DNA from: Microcystis viridis FACHB-1342
GTDB taxonomy: Bacteria > Cyanobacteriota > Cyanobacteriia > Cyanobacteriales > Microcystaceae
Length of the DNA stretch: 54,823 bases
Direction: 5' to 3'
Assembly: GCF_014698335.1 (NCBI RefSeq)
Contig: NZ_JACJSV010000028.1
Span: 1 to 54,823, forward strand
In this document: piece by piece, positions 7,262-15,835 of the stretch
Numbering within the stretch: the stretch's first letter is position 1
Layout: the number at the start of each line of letters is the position of its first letter
Position numbers and translations under genes: made by a program
The notes under the pieces: model-generated
Told to the model about the DNA's origin: nothing
Seen by the model: only the letters and a program-made list of their open reading frames with translations
Databases searched by the model: none

Positions 7262-7858
7262 TTAATCAATGGTTTTAGTTTCCGTTAGTTGTTCTTTAAC
7301 AATTTGTAACGCCCAGTTGCGGGTTAGCACGGTGCGGGGATGAATGGGACAATGGCTACTTAAAAGATATTTTAGGGAATAATCGCAGGTTTGTTGAACG
7401 CTTTTATGGAGATTTTGATAGCTGAGTTGTCGTAGGGCGTTTAATTCGGGTGTATCGCCGCGATTGGGTTCCAAGGCATCGGCAATAAAGACTATACAGC
7501 TAAGATCGCTCATATTGGGTTTACCGAGGGTATGATTGCGAATCGCTTCGAGAATTTCCTCATCGGTAATGTTAAATTCTTTTTGGGCGACAATTGCGCT
7601 CACGTCGGCGTGGAGTAAGTGGGGATGGGATAAACAGATATTATCCACCTCTATTCCCGCCGATTCTGCCATTTTTAGCAGTTTTTTGGGCTTGAAAAAT
7701 TTAGCCAGATCGTGTAACAACCCAGCTTGCCCTGCTTGGACGGGATCGAGATCGTGATGACGAGCTAAATCAATACACATGGTCTCCACACCGAGAATAT
7801 GTCGCAGACGGTGTTCGTTGACGTTTTCTTTTAACCAGTCGATAACTTGCTGTCGCAT
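7262..7858 (-). CDS. yqeK: HD-domain hydrolase YqeK (symmetrical Ap4A hydrolase)
   Basis: YqeK proteins are HD-superfamily phosphohydrolases that cleave diadenosine tetraphosphate symmetrically. The HD metal site is visible as RLRHILGVETM ... GLLHDLAKFF, then LSHPHLLHADVSA, EAIRNHTLG and IVFIADALEPNR. I chose ATG 7858 (198 aa), giving MRQQVIDWLKENV, the usual family N-terminus. A longer frame reaches 7945 but overlaps the upstream GTPase gene and adds a non-conserved leader. Upstream spacing to the GTPase is 80 nt, and rsfS follows 55 nt downstream. Confidence 0.92.
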   Translation of the reverse strand: MRQQVIDWLKENVNEHRLRHILGVETMCIDLARHHDLDPVQAGQAGLLHDLAKFFKPKKLLKMAESAGIEVDNICLSHPHLLHADVSAIVAQKEFNITDEEILEAIRNHTLGKPNMSDLSCIVFIADALEPNRGDTPELNALRQLSYQNLHKSVQQTCDYSLKYLLSSHCPIHPRTVLTRNWALQIVKEQLTETKTID

Positions 7859-7938
7859 CTTTTTTTTGCCCTTGTGGAACCCCAAAACGATTGTAACAAT
7901 TACTATACAATTTTGCCTATCGCTCCCGGGTTCGATCT

Positions 7939-9507
7939 TTACCAATCATCCTCGCAACTAGCTTCTAAAACTTCTTCTTGCTGCCAATCATCCTGAAAAG
8001 GTTGTACCACTTTACCGATCGCATCGGCCACAAAAGACTTAATAAATTCTTCCTTGCGACTGAGTTGAAATTGTCTTTGTACCACTTCCGTCATACCACC
8101 GTCACCCCAGTCTTGATCCTGACGGAAATATTCAATAAAACTTTTGCCAGCAATGCGGGTTAAATAGGCGGCACTGACCCCTTGAATTGCCTTACCGACT
8201 ATATAGGTAGTAAAATTTAATTGTAGGATTCTGGCTAATAATTCTACTGCTCCTTTCACTACTCCCAAACTAACTAGAGTTTTACCCAAAGATAGAGCCA
8301 ATTCCTTGCCTCGATCGCTGTTAATTTCACAGCCATAAACTTGACCAATTTCTCTGACCATTTGAGCATTAACCGCCGCCGTTGCTAACAGATCGAACAC
8401 TGGTAAGGGAGTCACGGCAATCACTCCCGCACCGATCCACTGATAGCGATCAATAATTTTATCAGCTTGGCGACGACGTTGGCGATCGATAATTTTCCTA
8501 GCTTCTTCTCCTAATCGTTGGGATTGTAAGAGGATATTATCCGCCACTAAATCCTCCCCTTCGGCCCGTAAAACTGAAGCCAAACGTTTAATTAAAGCTA
8601 AAATATCTGGTTCTGGTGTGATCATTTGTCCACTGGTTAACTGTACTGGTTGGGGATTAGCGGTAACAGCAATAATATCGGCGGAAAGGATCACTCCTTT
8701 TAGACGTTCTCGTAATTGTTTTAAAATAATGTCTCGATCTTCGTCGCTATAGAGATCGATTTTATTAAAGACTAAGAGAGAACGTTTACCAATATCAATT
8801 AAACCCAATAAAGGGCCGTATTCCGATTGTCGAATATCGTTATCGATGACAAATAAAAGTAAATCTGCTTCCGTGGCTAATTGTCGCGCTAACTGTTCCC
8901 TTTGACCTCCAGCTGCACCAATTTCAAGAATGCCGGGAGTGTCGGTAATTTGAATTTCCCGATTCACACCTTTCATTTTTAAACTATAGGTTTCCCCTTT
9001 TTCCGTGGTTCCCATGGTTGCCTCCACATTGCCCACCATTTGACCGATGAGGGCGTTAATTAGGGAGGTTTTTCCCGCCGATCCTGTGCCGAAAACAATG
9101 ATTTTAACTTCTTTTCTGGCTAAACTTCGCTCAATTTCTTGGGAACGATTAATAAAAACCTGTTGGGTTACTTTATCTTGAATTTGCTCCACTTGTTGCC
9201 GGATAGCTTTTAAGGTTTCCCCGGCGGCCTCGGTTTTTTCTACTGGTAATTTTAGGGGTGGACGGGAGGAAGAACGCAACCCGCGGCGACTTTTTTGCTG
9301 CTGGGGCAGCAGATAAAAGTAGTACAAAAGAATGTAGATCAGCAAGCCCAGCAGTCCGATAATCAGTAAAAGCAGAATATTGGCTAGTAGGGGAGCGAGA
9401 AAAACGATATCTCTGTAAAGACGATAGATAGAGTTGACTAACCACAACATTAATCCGAAAATAAAGCTCAGACCAATGATTAAAGCGGCAAGACGGGGTA
9501 ATTTCAT
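7939..9507 (-). CDS. Membrane-anchored GTPase with DUF697 domain
   Basis: A 522-aa Era-like GTP-binding protein. Two N-terminal membrane segments (about 8-30 and 37-70) precede a G domain: P-loop FGTGSAGKTSLINALIG (near 138-154), G3 DTPG (near 190), G4 NKID (near 250). The C-terminal half is DUF697-like, with a hydrophobic stretch near 355-380. Such proteins are conserved in cyanobacteria and thought to act at membranes; no precise role is known. The start is the ATG at 9507, giving MKLPRLAAL. A TnpB element lies immediately upstream of this start, so the native promoter or leader is probably displaced. Confidence 0.85.
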   Translation of the reverse strand: MKLPRLAALIIGLSFIFGLMLWLVNSIYRLYRDIVFLAPLLANILLLLIIGLLGLLIYILLYYFYLLPQQQKSRRGLRSSSRPPLKLPVEKTEAAGETLKAIRQQVEQIQDKVTQQVFINRSQEIERSLARKEVKIIVFGTGSAGKTSLINALIGQMVGNVEATMGTTEKGETYSLKMKGVNREIQITDTPGILEIGAAGGQREQLARQLATEADLLLFVIDNDIRQSEYGPLLGLIDIGKRSLLVFNKIDLYSDEDRDIILKQLRERLKGVILSADIIAVTANPQPVQLTSGQMITPEPDILALIKRLASVLRAEGEDLVADNILLQSQRLGEEARKIIDRQRRRQADKIIDRYQWIGAGVIAVTPLPVFDLLATAAVNAQMVREIGQVYGCEINSDRGKELALSLGKTLVSLGVVKGAVELLARILQLNFTTYIVGKAIQGVSAAYLTRIAGKSFIEYFRQDQDWGDGGMTEVVQRQFQLSRKEEFIKSFVADAIGKVVQPFQDDWQQEEVLEASCEDDW

Positions 9508-9525
9508 CGAAAATTGGGTCTGAAA

Positions 9526-10830
9526 CCCCGCCGTTTTACGGCGGCTTTACCGTTAAATACTAGCGCATTTAGACGATATATTCTAGAATGTGAGGCATGG
9601 AAAAAGCCTATTCGTTTCGATTTTACCCGACACCAGAACAAGAGTCGCTATTGCGGCGCACATTGGGCTGTGTAAGATTAGTTTACAATAAAGCTCTCCA
9701 CGAACGAACACAAGCATGGTATGAAAGACAAGAAAGAGTAGGATATGCTGAAACTTCTTCAATGCTAACCGATTGGAAAAAACAAGAAGAATTAGAGTTT
9801 TTAAACGAAGTTAGCTGTGTACCTTTACAACAAGGGTTAAGACATTTACAAACAGCTTTCACTAATTTCTTTGCTGGTCGTACTAAGTATCCTAACTTTA
9901 AGAAAAAACATCAAGGAGGAAGTGCCGAATTTACCAAATCTGCTTTTAAATTTAAAGACAGACAAATCTATTTAGCTAAATGCACAGAACTTTTACCTAT
10001 TCGATGGTCAAGACAAATACCAGAAAGCTGTGAACCAAGCACAGTAACAGTCAGATTACATCCATCAGGACGTTGGCATATCTCAATAAGATTTGATGAC
10101 CCAACGATTAAGCCATTACCCCCAACCGATAAAGCCATCGGAATTGACTTAGGAATTAGTAGCCTTGTGATTACCAGCGATGGTGACAAAGTATCTAATC
10201 CCAAGCATTTTAACAAGCATTATCGGAGACTGCGAAGAGCATCTAAAAGCCTTTCTAGAAAACAGAAAGGGTCAAAAAATCGGGAAAAAGCAAGAATCAA
10301 AGTAGCCAAGATTCACGCTCAAATGACCGATAGCAGAAAAGACCATTTACATAAGCTAACCACTCAATTAGTTCGTGAAAACCAAACGATTGTGGTTGAG
10401 AATTTAGCCGTCAAGAATATGGTCAAAAACCCGAAATTATCTCAGGCAATATCTGACGTTAGTTGGGGAGAAATCACTCGACAATTAGCCTATAAATGCC
10501 GTTGGTATGGCAGAAATTACATCGAAATAGATAGATGGTTTCCCAGTTCTAAAAGGTGTAGTAATTGCGGGTATATTGCTGAGAAAATGCCGTTAAATGT
10601 TCGAGAATGGGACTGTCCAGACTGTGGAACACACCATGACCGAGATGTTAACGCTAGTAAAAATATTTTGGCCGCAGGGCTTGCGGTGTCAGTCTGTCGA
10701 GCGACCATAAGACCAGAACAGAGTAAATCTGTTAAGGCAGGTGCGGAACCCCGCAAGGGAAAGAAGCAGAAACCTAAATCGTGAGGTTTGGGAATCGCCG
10801 TCCGTTTACGGCGGTGAGGATGTCAAAATT
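9526..10830 (+). mobile_element. Solo TnpB element (IS200/IS605-like, no TnpA)
   Basis: An intact tnpB is flanked by subterminal hairpins. The left one is CCGCCGT-TTT-ACGGCGG (9528-9544). The right one is CGCCGT-CCGTTT-ACGGCG (10796-10813), 12 nt after the stop. No TnpA transposase is present. The layout (left hairpin, tnpB, right hairpin overlapping the expected guide-RNA region) matches IS605/IS1341-type elements. Exact ends are uncertain by some tens of bases. Confidence 0.75.
9597..10784 (+). CDS. tnpB: TnpB RNA-guided endonuclease
   Basis: A 395-aa TnpB, the compact RNA-guided nuclease of IS605-type transposons and ancestor of Cas12. The N-terminal helix-turn-helix part (SFRFYPTPEQESLLRRTLGC) leads to a RuvC-like core with all three catalytic residues in place: D184 (GIDLGIS), E268 (VVENLAVKNM) and D350 (DRDVNASKNI). 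A four-cysteine zinc finger (CSNCGY ... CPDCG) lies between the last two. It starts at ATG 9597 (MEKAYSFRFYP), as in homologues. No stop or frameshift is visible, so it is probably active. The guide (omega) RNA would be expected from the 3' end of the gene into the right hairpin. Known TnpB proteins cut DNA at the empty donor site. Confidence 0.93.
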   Translation: MEKAYSFRFYPTPEQESLLRRTLGCVRLVYNKALHERTQAWYERQERVGYAETSSMLTDWKKQEELEFLNEVSCVPLQQGLRHLQTAFTNFFAGRTKYPNFKKKHQGGSAEFTKSAFKFKDRQIYLAKCTELLPIRWSRQIPESCEPSTVTVRLHPSGRWHISIRFDDPTIKPLPPTDKAIGIDLGISSLVITSDGDKVSNPKHFNKHYRRLRRASKSLSRKQKGSKNREKARIKVAKIHAQMTDSRKDHLHKLTTQLVRENQTIVVENLAVKNMVKNPKLSQAISDVSWGEITRQLAYKCRWYGRNYIEIDRWFPSSKRCSNCGYIAEKMPLNVREWDCPDCGTHHDRDVNASKNILAAGLAVSVCRATIRPEQSKSVKAGAEPRKGKKQKPKS

Positions 10831-10864
10831 GTTTTTATTCATCAGTAGGGAGGCAAAATTATTT

Positions 10865-10929
10865 GTAGGATGGGTTAGCGGTAGCGTAACATAATCGGGC
10901 GTTGGGTTTCATGCTTCAACCCAACCTAC
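10865..10929. repeat. Inverted-repeat element GTAGGATGGGTT/AACCCAACCTAC
   Basis: Ends GTAGGATGGGTT (10865-10876) and AACCCAACCTAC (10918-10929) are inverted with one mismatch, and an inner TTGGGTT/AACCCA hairpin lies at the right. This is a non-coding, MITE-like dispersed repeat type common in cyanobacteria. A related GGTGGGTT/AACCCACC element lies at 13514-13576. Confidence 0.6.
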
Positions 10930-10934
10930 GTTCT

Positions 10935-10977
10935 TCCCCACTTCCCCACCTCCCCACTTCCCCACTTCCCCACTTCC
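10935..10977. repeat. CCCCACTT 8-bp tandem repeat
   Basis: About five units of CCCCACTT (one CCCCACCT) lie in the tnpB-pdhB spacer. The rest of this 269-bp spacer (10785-11053) holds the inverted repeat at 10865 and the pdhB leader. Confidence 0.8.
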
Positions 10978-11053
10978 TATTCCCTCGGACCAGAAAAGGG
11001 GTAAGATAATAAGTTTAGTGATAAGATGACCGAATTGTAAGCGGGGACTTGAT

Positions 11054-12037
11054 ATGGCAGAAACCCTATTATTTAATGCTTTGCGACAGGCGATCGATGA
11101 GGAAATGGGCCGGGACCAGACAGTATTTGTTTTGGGTGAAGATGTGGGTCATTACGGCGGTTCCTACAAAGTTACCAAAGATCTCTACAAAAAATATGGC
11201 GATTTAAGGGTTTTAGATACTCCCATCGCTGAAAATAGTTTTACGGGCATGGCAGTGGGGGCAGCCATGACGGGATTACGTCCGATTATTGAAGGCATGA
11301 ATATGGGTTTTCTTCTGCTTGCCTTTAACCAAATTGCCAACAATGCCGGGATGTTACGTTATACTTCCGGCGGTAATTTTAAAATCCCCATGGTTATCCG
11401 CGGTCCGGGGGGTGTAGGGAGACAATTAGGTGCGGAACATTCCCAACGTTTAGAGGCCTATTTTCACGCGGTACCCGGTCTAAAAATTGTCGCTTGTTCC
11501 ACTCCCTACAATGCCAAAGGTTTATTAAAATCGGCGATTAGAGATAATAACCCCGTGCTTTTCTTTGAACACGTTCTTCTCTATAATCTCAAGGAAAATT
11601 TACCTGATAGCGAGTATCTTTTACCCCTCGATAAGGCGGAAATCGTTCGCAAGGGAGAAGATATAACTATTCTCACCTATTCGCGTATGCGTCATCACTG
11701 TTTACAGGCATTAAAACAGTTAGAAAAAGATGGCTATGATCCAGAAATTATCGATTTAATTTCTCTGAAACCCTTTGATATGGAGACGATTGCCGCTTCG
11801 ATTCGCAAGACTCATAGGGTGATTATCGTGGAAGAATGTATGAAAACGGCGGGAATTGCTTCCGAGTTAATTGCTTTAATTAACGAGCAGTTATTCGATG
11901 AATTAGATGCCCCCGTGTTAAGATTATCTTCCCAAGATATACCGACACCTTATAACGGTAATCTAGAAAGATTGACGATTATTCAACCTAATCAAATTGT
12001 CGAAGCTGTCCAAAAAATGGTCGGCGATCGCATTTAA
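11054..12037 (+). CDS. pdhB: Pyruvate dehydrogenase E1 subunit beta
   Basis: The beta subunit of the thiamine-diphosphate E1 component of pyruvate dehydrogenase, which with E1 alpha converts pyruvate to a hydroxyethyl group for E2. The 327-aa length is typical. Motifs: [19 protein letters not shown] (18-36), [18 protein letters not shown] with the cofactor-activating glutamate (E61), and [22 protein letters not shown] (near 118-139). The C-terminal transketolase domain includes [11 protein letters not shown]. It starts at ATG 11054. secD follows after 26 nt on the same strand, which could be co-transcription. The alpha subunit is not in the window, as in cyanobacteria where pdhA and pdhB are often apart. 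Confidence 0.95.
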   Translation: MAETLLFNALRQAIDEEMGRDQTVFVLGEDVGHYGGSYKVTKDLYKKYGDLRVLDTPIAENSFTGMAVGAAMTGLRPIIEGMNMGFLLLAFNQIANNAGMLRYTSGGNFKIPMVIRGPGGVGRQLGAEHSQRLEAYFHAVPGLKIVACSTPYNAKGLLKSAIRDNNPVLFFEHVLLYNLKENLPDSEYLLPLDKAEIVRKGEDITILTYSRMRHHCLQALKQLEKDGYDPEIIDLISLKPFDMETIAASIRKTHRVIIVEECMKTAGIASELIALINEQLFDELDAPVLRLSSQDIPTPYNGNLERLTIIQPNQIVEAVQKMVGDRI

Positions 12038-12063
12038 CAAATTCTCCTTTTGATACTGAAGTT

Positions 12064-13470
12064 ATGCAGAGACAAAATTGGTTATTGTTACTGATCGTCG
12101 GCCTAGTTGTTGCCTCGATCTTTATCCTGATTAAGTTACCCCTACAATTAGGTTTAGACCTGCGCGGGGGTAGTCAATTAACCATTCAGGTTAAACCCAC
12201 TGAAACCGTGACAACCATTCAACCTAATGATTTAAAAGCCGTACAAAATGTGATTGAAAATCGCGTTAATGCCCTCGGTGTTTCTGAATCATTAGTGCAG
12301 ACTGTGGACAGTAAAAATCAGGTAATCGTGCAACTACCCGGGGTCACAGATCCCAAAGAAGCTGAGAGAAACTTAAATGTTCAGGCCCAATTAGAATTTC
12401 GTCAGCAAAAACAAGGTACAGAAGGAGAATTTCGGGCTGAATATTCAATTTTTCAACAAAAAAAAGCGGAATTAGCCGCCCTCAAAGCCGAGAATAAACC
12501 CGAAAATGCCGCTAAAATTGCCGAACTAGAACAATCTCTCCAGAAATCTAAAGAGGCAATTTTAAATTTATTTGAATCGGTGGACTTAACTGGAAAAAAT
12601 CTGCAAAATGCCACTATTAGTTCCACCCAAGGCACTAACTGGGAAGTGGCCATTACTTTCGACTCGGAAGGGGGCAGTAAATTCGCCGAACTGACTAAAG
12701 CGATCGCTGGTACTGGTCGCAGTATTGGGATTTTCCTCGATAATGAATTAATTAGCGCCCCTGTGGTTGATGTGCAGTTTGCCCAAACGGGAATTACAGG
12801 GGGCCGGGCCGTGATTACTGGTAATTTTACCGCCGAAACTGCCAACGATCTAGCGATTCAATTGCGCGGTGGTTCCCTACCTTTTCCCGTCAAAGTGGAA
12901 GAAATTCGCACTGTCGGGGCAACTTTAGGCCAGGATAGCATCCGTCGTAGTATCTACGCCGGTTTAGTGGGTTTACTGTTAGTTTTAATCTTCATGGCGG
13001 TTTATTACCGTTTACCCGGGATTATTGCCGATGTTTCCCTGATTATCTATACTATTCTCTCTCTGGGGGCTTTTGCCCTAGTGGGAGTCACGATGACGTT
13101 ACCCGGTATTGCCGGATTTATCCTCAGTATCGGCATGGCAGTTGATGCAAATGTACTGATTTTTGAGCGTACCAGGGAGGAATTAAGGGCCGGAAAATCC
13201 CTATTTCGGGCGGTGGAGTCGGGATTTTACCGGGCTTTTTCCAGTATTCTTGATAGTAATGTCACTACTTTAATCGCCTGTGCTGCCCTATTTTGGTTGG
13301 GTTCGGGATTAGTCAAGGGTTTTGCTTTAACTTTAGCCATTGGGGTAGCTGTGAGTATGTTTACCGCTTTAACCTGTAGTCGTACTCTCCTGTTAATCAC
13401 TGTGTTAAGCGTCCCTAGCATTCGCCAAAAACCCCAACTTTTCTGCCCTAATTTACCGGCAAACCAATAA
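12064..13470 (+). CDS. secD: Protein translocase subunit SecD
   Basis: SecD works with SecF and SecYEG, using the proton gradient to help pull proteins across the membrane. The 468-aa protein has an N-terminal membrane helix (8-27), then the signature LGLDLRGGSQLTIQVKP (30-46) and a periplasmic P1 region. The P1 region has a K/E/A-rich coiled part near 125-170. Five more helices from about 300 follow GGSLPFPVKVEEIRTVGATLG; the GMAVDANVLIFER motif (near 363) is intact. The secF gene follows after 174 nt of repeats, so the pair remains in order but not tightly spaced. Confidence 0.96.
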   Translation: MQRQNWLLLLIVGLVVASIFILIKLPLQLGLDLRGGSQLTIQVKPTETVTTIQPNDLKAVQNVIENRVNALGVSESLVQTVDSKNQVIVQLPGVTDPKEAERNLNVQAQLEFRQQKQGTEGEFRAEYSIFQQKKAELAALKAENKPENAAKIAELEQSLQKSKEAILNLFESVDLTGKNLQNATISSTQGTNWEVAITFDSEGGSKFAELTKAIAGTGRSIGIFLDNELISAPVVDVQFAQTGITGGRAVITGNFTAETANDLAIQLRGGSLPFPVKVEEIRTVGATLGQDSIRRSIYAGLVGLLLVLIFMAVYYRLPGIIADVSLIIYTILSLGAFALVGVTMTLPGIAGFILSIGMAVDANVLIFERTREELRAGKSLFRAVESGFYRAFSSILDSNVTTLIACAALFWLGSGLVKGFALTLAIGVAVSMFTALTCSRTLLLITVLSVPSIRQKPQLFCPNLPANQ

Positions 13471-13472
13471 TT

Positions 13473-13510
13473 CAGTTATCAGTTATCAGTTACCAGTTAC
13501 CAGTTATCAG
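13473..13510. repeat. CAGTTAT heptamer array
   Basis: About five 7-bp units (CAGTTAT, with CAGTTAC variants) follow the secD stop. The same heptamer recurs at 16944, 23469, 24813, 37196 and 51179. Confidence 0.85.
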
Positions 13511-13513
13511 TAG

Positions 13514-13576
13514 GGTGGGTTAGGCGACGATAAGTTATGCTGTTGACCAATAATTTCTGATTCGCCGTAACCCACC
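13514..13576. repeat. Inverted-repeat element between secD and secF
   Basis: GGTGGGTTAGGCGA (13514-13527) and TCGCCGTAACCCACC (13562-13576) are inverted with a one-base bulge. It is related to the element at 10865. A CCTTTTTT pyrimidine tandem (13602-13640) follows up to the secF start. Confidence 0.6.
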
Positions 13577-13644
13577 GATTACCATAACCCACTCCCCAAA
13601 TCCCTTTTTTCCTTTTTTCCTTTTTTCCTTTTTCCTTTAAAAAT

Positions 13645-14577
13645 ATGGCATTTAACGTTACAAAACAGCGTAATTTTTGGTGGACAGTCTCGGCCCTGCT
13701 GACGATTGGTAGTATTTTGGCCATGGTAATTTCTTGGTTCACTATTCAAGCGCCTTTGCGACCGAGTTTAGATTTTGTTGGTGGCACGAGAATTCAGATA
13801 GAATTAGCTTGTGCCAAAAAGAATACCTGTGAGAAACCTTTAACTACTGCCGAAGTGCAAGGGATTTTAGACGAGGAGGGATTGGGTAACAGTAGTGTGC
13901 AGGTGTTGGATAAATATACTTTATCGGTGCGGACGAAAACCCTGGCAGAAGAACAGAGAACAAAATTACTCGACACCTTAAACCAGAAAATCGGAGCCTT
14001 TGACCCCGAAACCAGTCAAATCGATACAGTTGGTCCCACCATCGGTCAAGAATTATTTAGGTCGGGATTTTTAGCTTTATTAGTTTCCTTTTTTGGCATT
14101 GCTGTCTATCTAAGCTTCCGTTTTCAACGGGATTACGCTTTTTTTGCCATTGTCGCCCTGCTGCACGACGTTTTGATCACTTTAGGGGTCTTTGCGGTTT
14201 TAGGCTTAATTGCGGGGGTAGAAGTGGATAGTTTATTTTTGGTTTCCCTCTTGACAATTGTGGGCTTTTCTGTTAATGACACAGTGGTAATTTATGATCG
14301 CGTGCGGGAAAATTTTGCTAATACCCCCGAATTATCCGTGGATGAAATTGTCGATAATGCGGTGAGTCAAACCCTAACTCGTTCAATTAATACCACCCTG
14401 ACTACTTTATTGCCTCTGGTGGCGATTTTTCTCTTTGGTGGCACGACCTTAAAATATTTTGCCCTAGCTTTAATTATTGGTTTTGTAGCGGGGGCCTATT
14501 CGAGTATTTTTATCGCTAGTACCCTACTAGCTTGGTGGCGCGGTCGTTCCCATCGACCCACACTCAATTACAGTTAG
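13645..14577 (+). CDS. secF: Protein translocase subunit SecF
   Basis: SecF is the partner of SecD. The 310-aa protein shows the first membrane helix (about 14-32), the SecF signature [16 protein letters not shown] (near 38-53) and [13 protein letters not shown] before the second helix. The [18 protein letters not shown] motif (near 208-225) and a closing pair of helices ending in [10 protein letters not shown] follow. The ATG start ([13 protein letters not shown]) is typical. Its stop overlaps the stop of the convergent antitoxin gene by 4 nt. Confidence 0.96.
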   Translation: MAFNVTKQRNFWWTVSALLTIGSILAMVISWFTIQAPLRPSLDFVGGTRIQIELACAKKNTCEKPLTTAEVQGILDEEGLGNSSVQVLDKYTLSVRTKTLAEEQRTKLLDTLNQKIGAFDPETSQIDTVGPTIGQELFRSGFLALLVSFFGIAVYLSFRFQRDYAFFAIVALLHDVLITLGVFAVLGLIAGVEVDSLFLVSLLTIVGFSVNDTVVIYDRVRENFANTPELSVDEIVDNAVSQTLTRSINTTLTTLLPLVAIFLFGGTTLKYFALALIIGFVAGAYSSIFIASTLLAWWRGRSHRPTLNYS

Positions 14578-14897
14578 GATGCCATTGGTGAAGAATCAGT
14601 GGTTCTTGGATGGGTCGTAATAGTAATTTCAACCTGTTGATTGAGACGACCCAAAATTGATATCAAACGGTCAATAGTAAAGCGTCCCAAATTAGCACGG
14701 CGAATCTGGACAAATTCACTGTGATTAATTCCAGTTCGCACTTGAGCATCGCGGGTTGATAAGTCTTCCTTCTCCAGAACCTTGATAATTTCAGCAGCAA
14801 GCAGTGCTTTCGCTTGTCGCACGTCCGCATCTACATCGCCAAAATCGCGGTACACATTCCCGCTACCTTGTACCAGTTCAAATTGTTCTTCACTCAT
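14574..14897 (-). CDS. HTH antitoxin (HTH_37-type, HigA-like)
   Basis: A 107-aa DNA-binding antitoxin. A helix-turn-helix domain is visible at about 45-80 ([22 protein letters not shown]), followed by [19 protein letters not shown], the pattern of PF13744 (HTH_37) proteins that pair with Gp49-like toxins. The ATG overlaps the toxin stop (ATGA, 4 nt), so the two are translationally coupled, with the toxin first. It would neutralise the toxin and repress the pair. The assignment rests on the paired domains and order. Confidence 0.85.
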   Translation of the reverse strand: MSEEQFELVQGSGNVYRDFGDVDADVRQAKALLAAEIIKVLEKEDLSTRDAQVRTGINHSEFVQIRRANLGRFTIDRLISILGRLNQQVEITITTHPRTTDSSPMAS

Positions 14898-15238
14898 GAG
14901 AGTTCCTCCTTCAATCGCTTGAGCCGTGCTTTGATAACTTCGACTTCTTGCTGTGGTGTTTTGATCCCTTTTGGGGATTTTTTCTGGAAGGCATGAATCA
15001 CCCAGATAGCCTCACCTAACTGGACAGCATAAATAGTTCGATAGGCATCCCCCTTGAAAGGTAGAGCAATCTCGAACACACCAGAACCTATCCCCTTAAA
15101 AGGCTTGGTTAGGGATGATTTTGCCCCTTCTGCTGCAATAGTTAAAGCGTCAAGTACAATTTCTTGGGCTTCCTTGGGAAACTTTTGAAAATCTTTCCGT
15201 GCCGCTTTAATCCAAGATATAGGACGGGTATTACGCAT
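14894..15238 (-). CDS. Gp49-like / RelE-superfamily toxin (HigB-like)
   Basis: A 114-aa toxin of the phage-derived Gp49-like family (PF05973), a RelE-type mRNA interferase fold acting on the ribosome. Family signatures: WIKAARKDFQKFPKEAQE, TKPFKGIGSGVFEIALPFKGDAYRTIYAVQ (conserved E and R) and IWVIHAFQKKSPKGIKTPQ (conserved F-K-K). The frame is open up to 15280, but I prefer ATG 15238 (MRNTRPISW), the usual start in homologues; neither has a strong Shine-Dalgarno. It sits upstream of its antitoxin, between secF and ruvC. Confidence 0.85.
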   Translation of the reverse strand: MRNTRPISWIKAARKDFQKFPKEAQEIVLDALTIAAEGAKSSLTKPFKGIGSGVFEIALPFKGDAYRTIYAVQLGEAIWVIHAFQKKSPKGIKTPQQEVEVIKARLKRLKEELS

Positions 15239-15346
15239 TCGCTTATGGTGATATAACTGATACCACCTGTCAAGCCCCATTATACTAAATCCAAAGATGG
15301 CTTTTAGTTGTCAGCTAAATTTTTGCGCCAATTTCGTCAAATTGCT

Positions 15347-15832
15347 TCAAGAGATTTGATTGCGAACGCCACTGAAAGCAGCGTATGCGATCGCTATAGC
15401 ATCTACAGCATCATTAATAGGCATTTTTGTCAATCCGAATAAATACTTAATTTGTTCAGCCACCTCAGCTTTAGTGGCTTTACCATGGCCGAGATGACAT
15501 TTCCAACTAGCTTGATGGAGGAAAATCGGTTCAATTCCTCCATCGCGACAGCTAACCAGATTGATAATTCCCAATGCTTGCAGGACTCCACCGGCTGCCT
15601 TGATTTGCCGGTTAAAAAAGGGCATTTCCACGGCAATTTCCCCCGGTTTATATTCTGCGATTAACTCCTTTAAATCCCGTTCAATTTCGATCAAACGCTG
15701 GGCAGTAGAAAGATTTTTAGAAGTTTCGATCGTGCCGTAATCGACTAAGATCGGCACTAACTCACTATTATCCCGGAGAATAGCCCAACCGACAATCGCT
15801 AATCCGGGGTCGATACCCAACCAAGTAGTCAT
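15347..15832 (-). CDS. ruvC: Holliday junction endonuclease RuvC
   Basis: RuvC cuts Holliday junctions symmetrically with RuvAB during recombination repair. The 161-aa length is usual. The RNase H-fold acidic residues are visible: D8 (GIDPG), E69 (AVEMPFF) and the C-terminal DAVDAIAIAY pair (near 139-142). The catalytic loop is present but the basic region around HLGHGKATKAEV is cyanobacteria-like. It lies 3 nt after wecB on the same strand, so the two are likely co-transcribed. Confidence 0.93.
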   Translation of the reverse strand: MTTWLGIDPGLAIVGWAILRDNSELVPILVDYGTIETSKNLSTAQRLIEIERDLKELIAEYKPGEIAVEMPFFNRQIKAAGGVLQALGIINLVSCRDGGIEPIFLHQASWKCHLGHGKATKAEVAEQIKYLFGLTKMPINDAVDAIAIAYAAFSGVRNQIS

Positions 15833-15835
15833 AGA

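Noticed and set aside
7859-7945. Longer YqeK start
   Set aside because: The added residues are not family-like and would overlap the GTPase gene.
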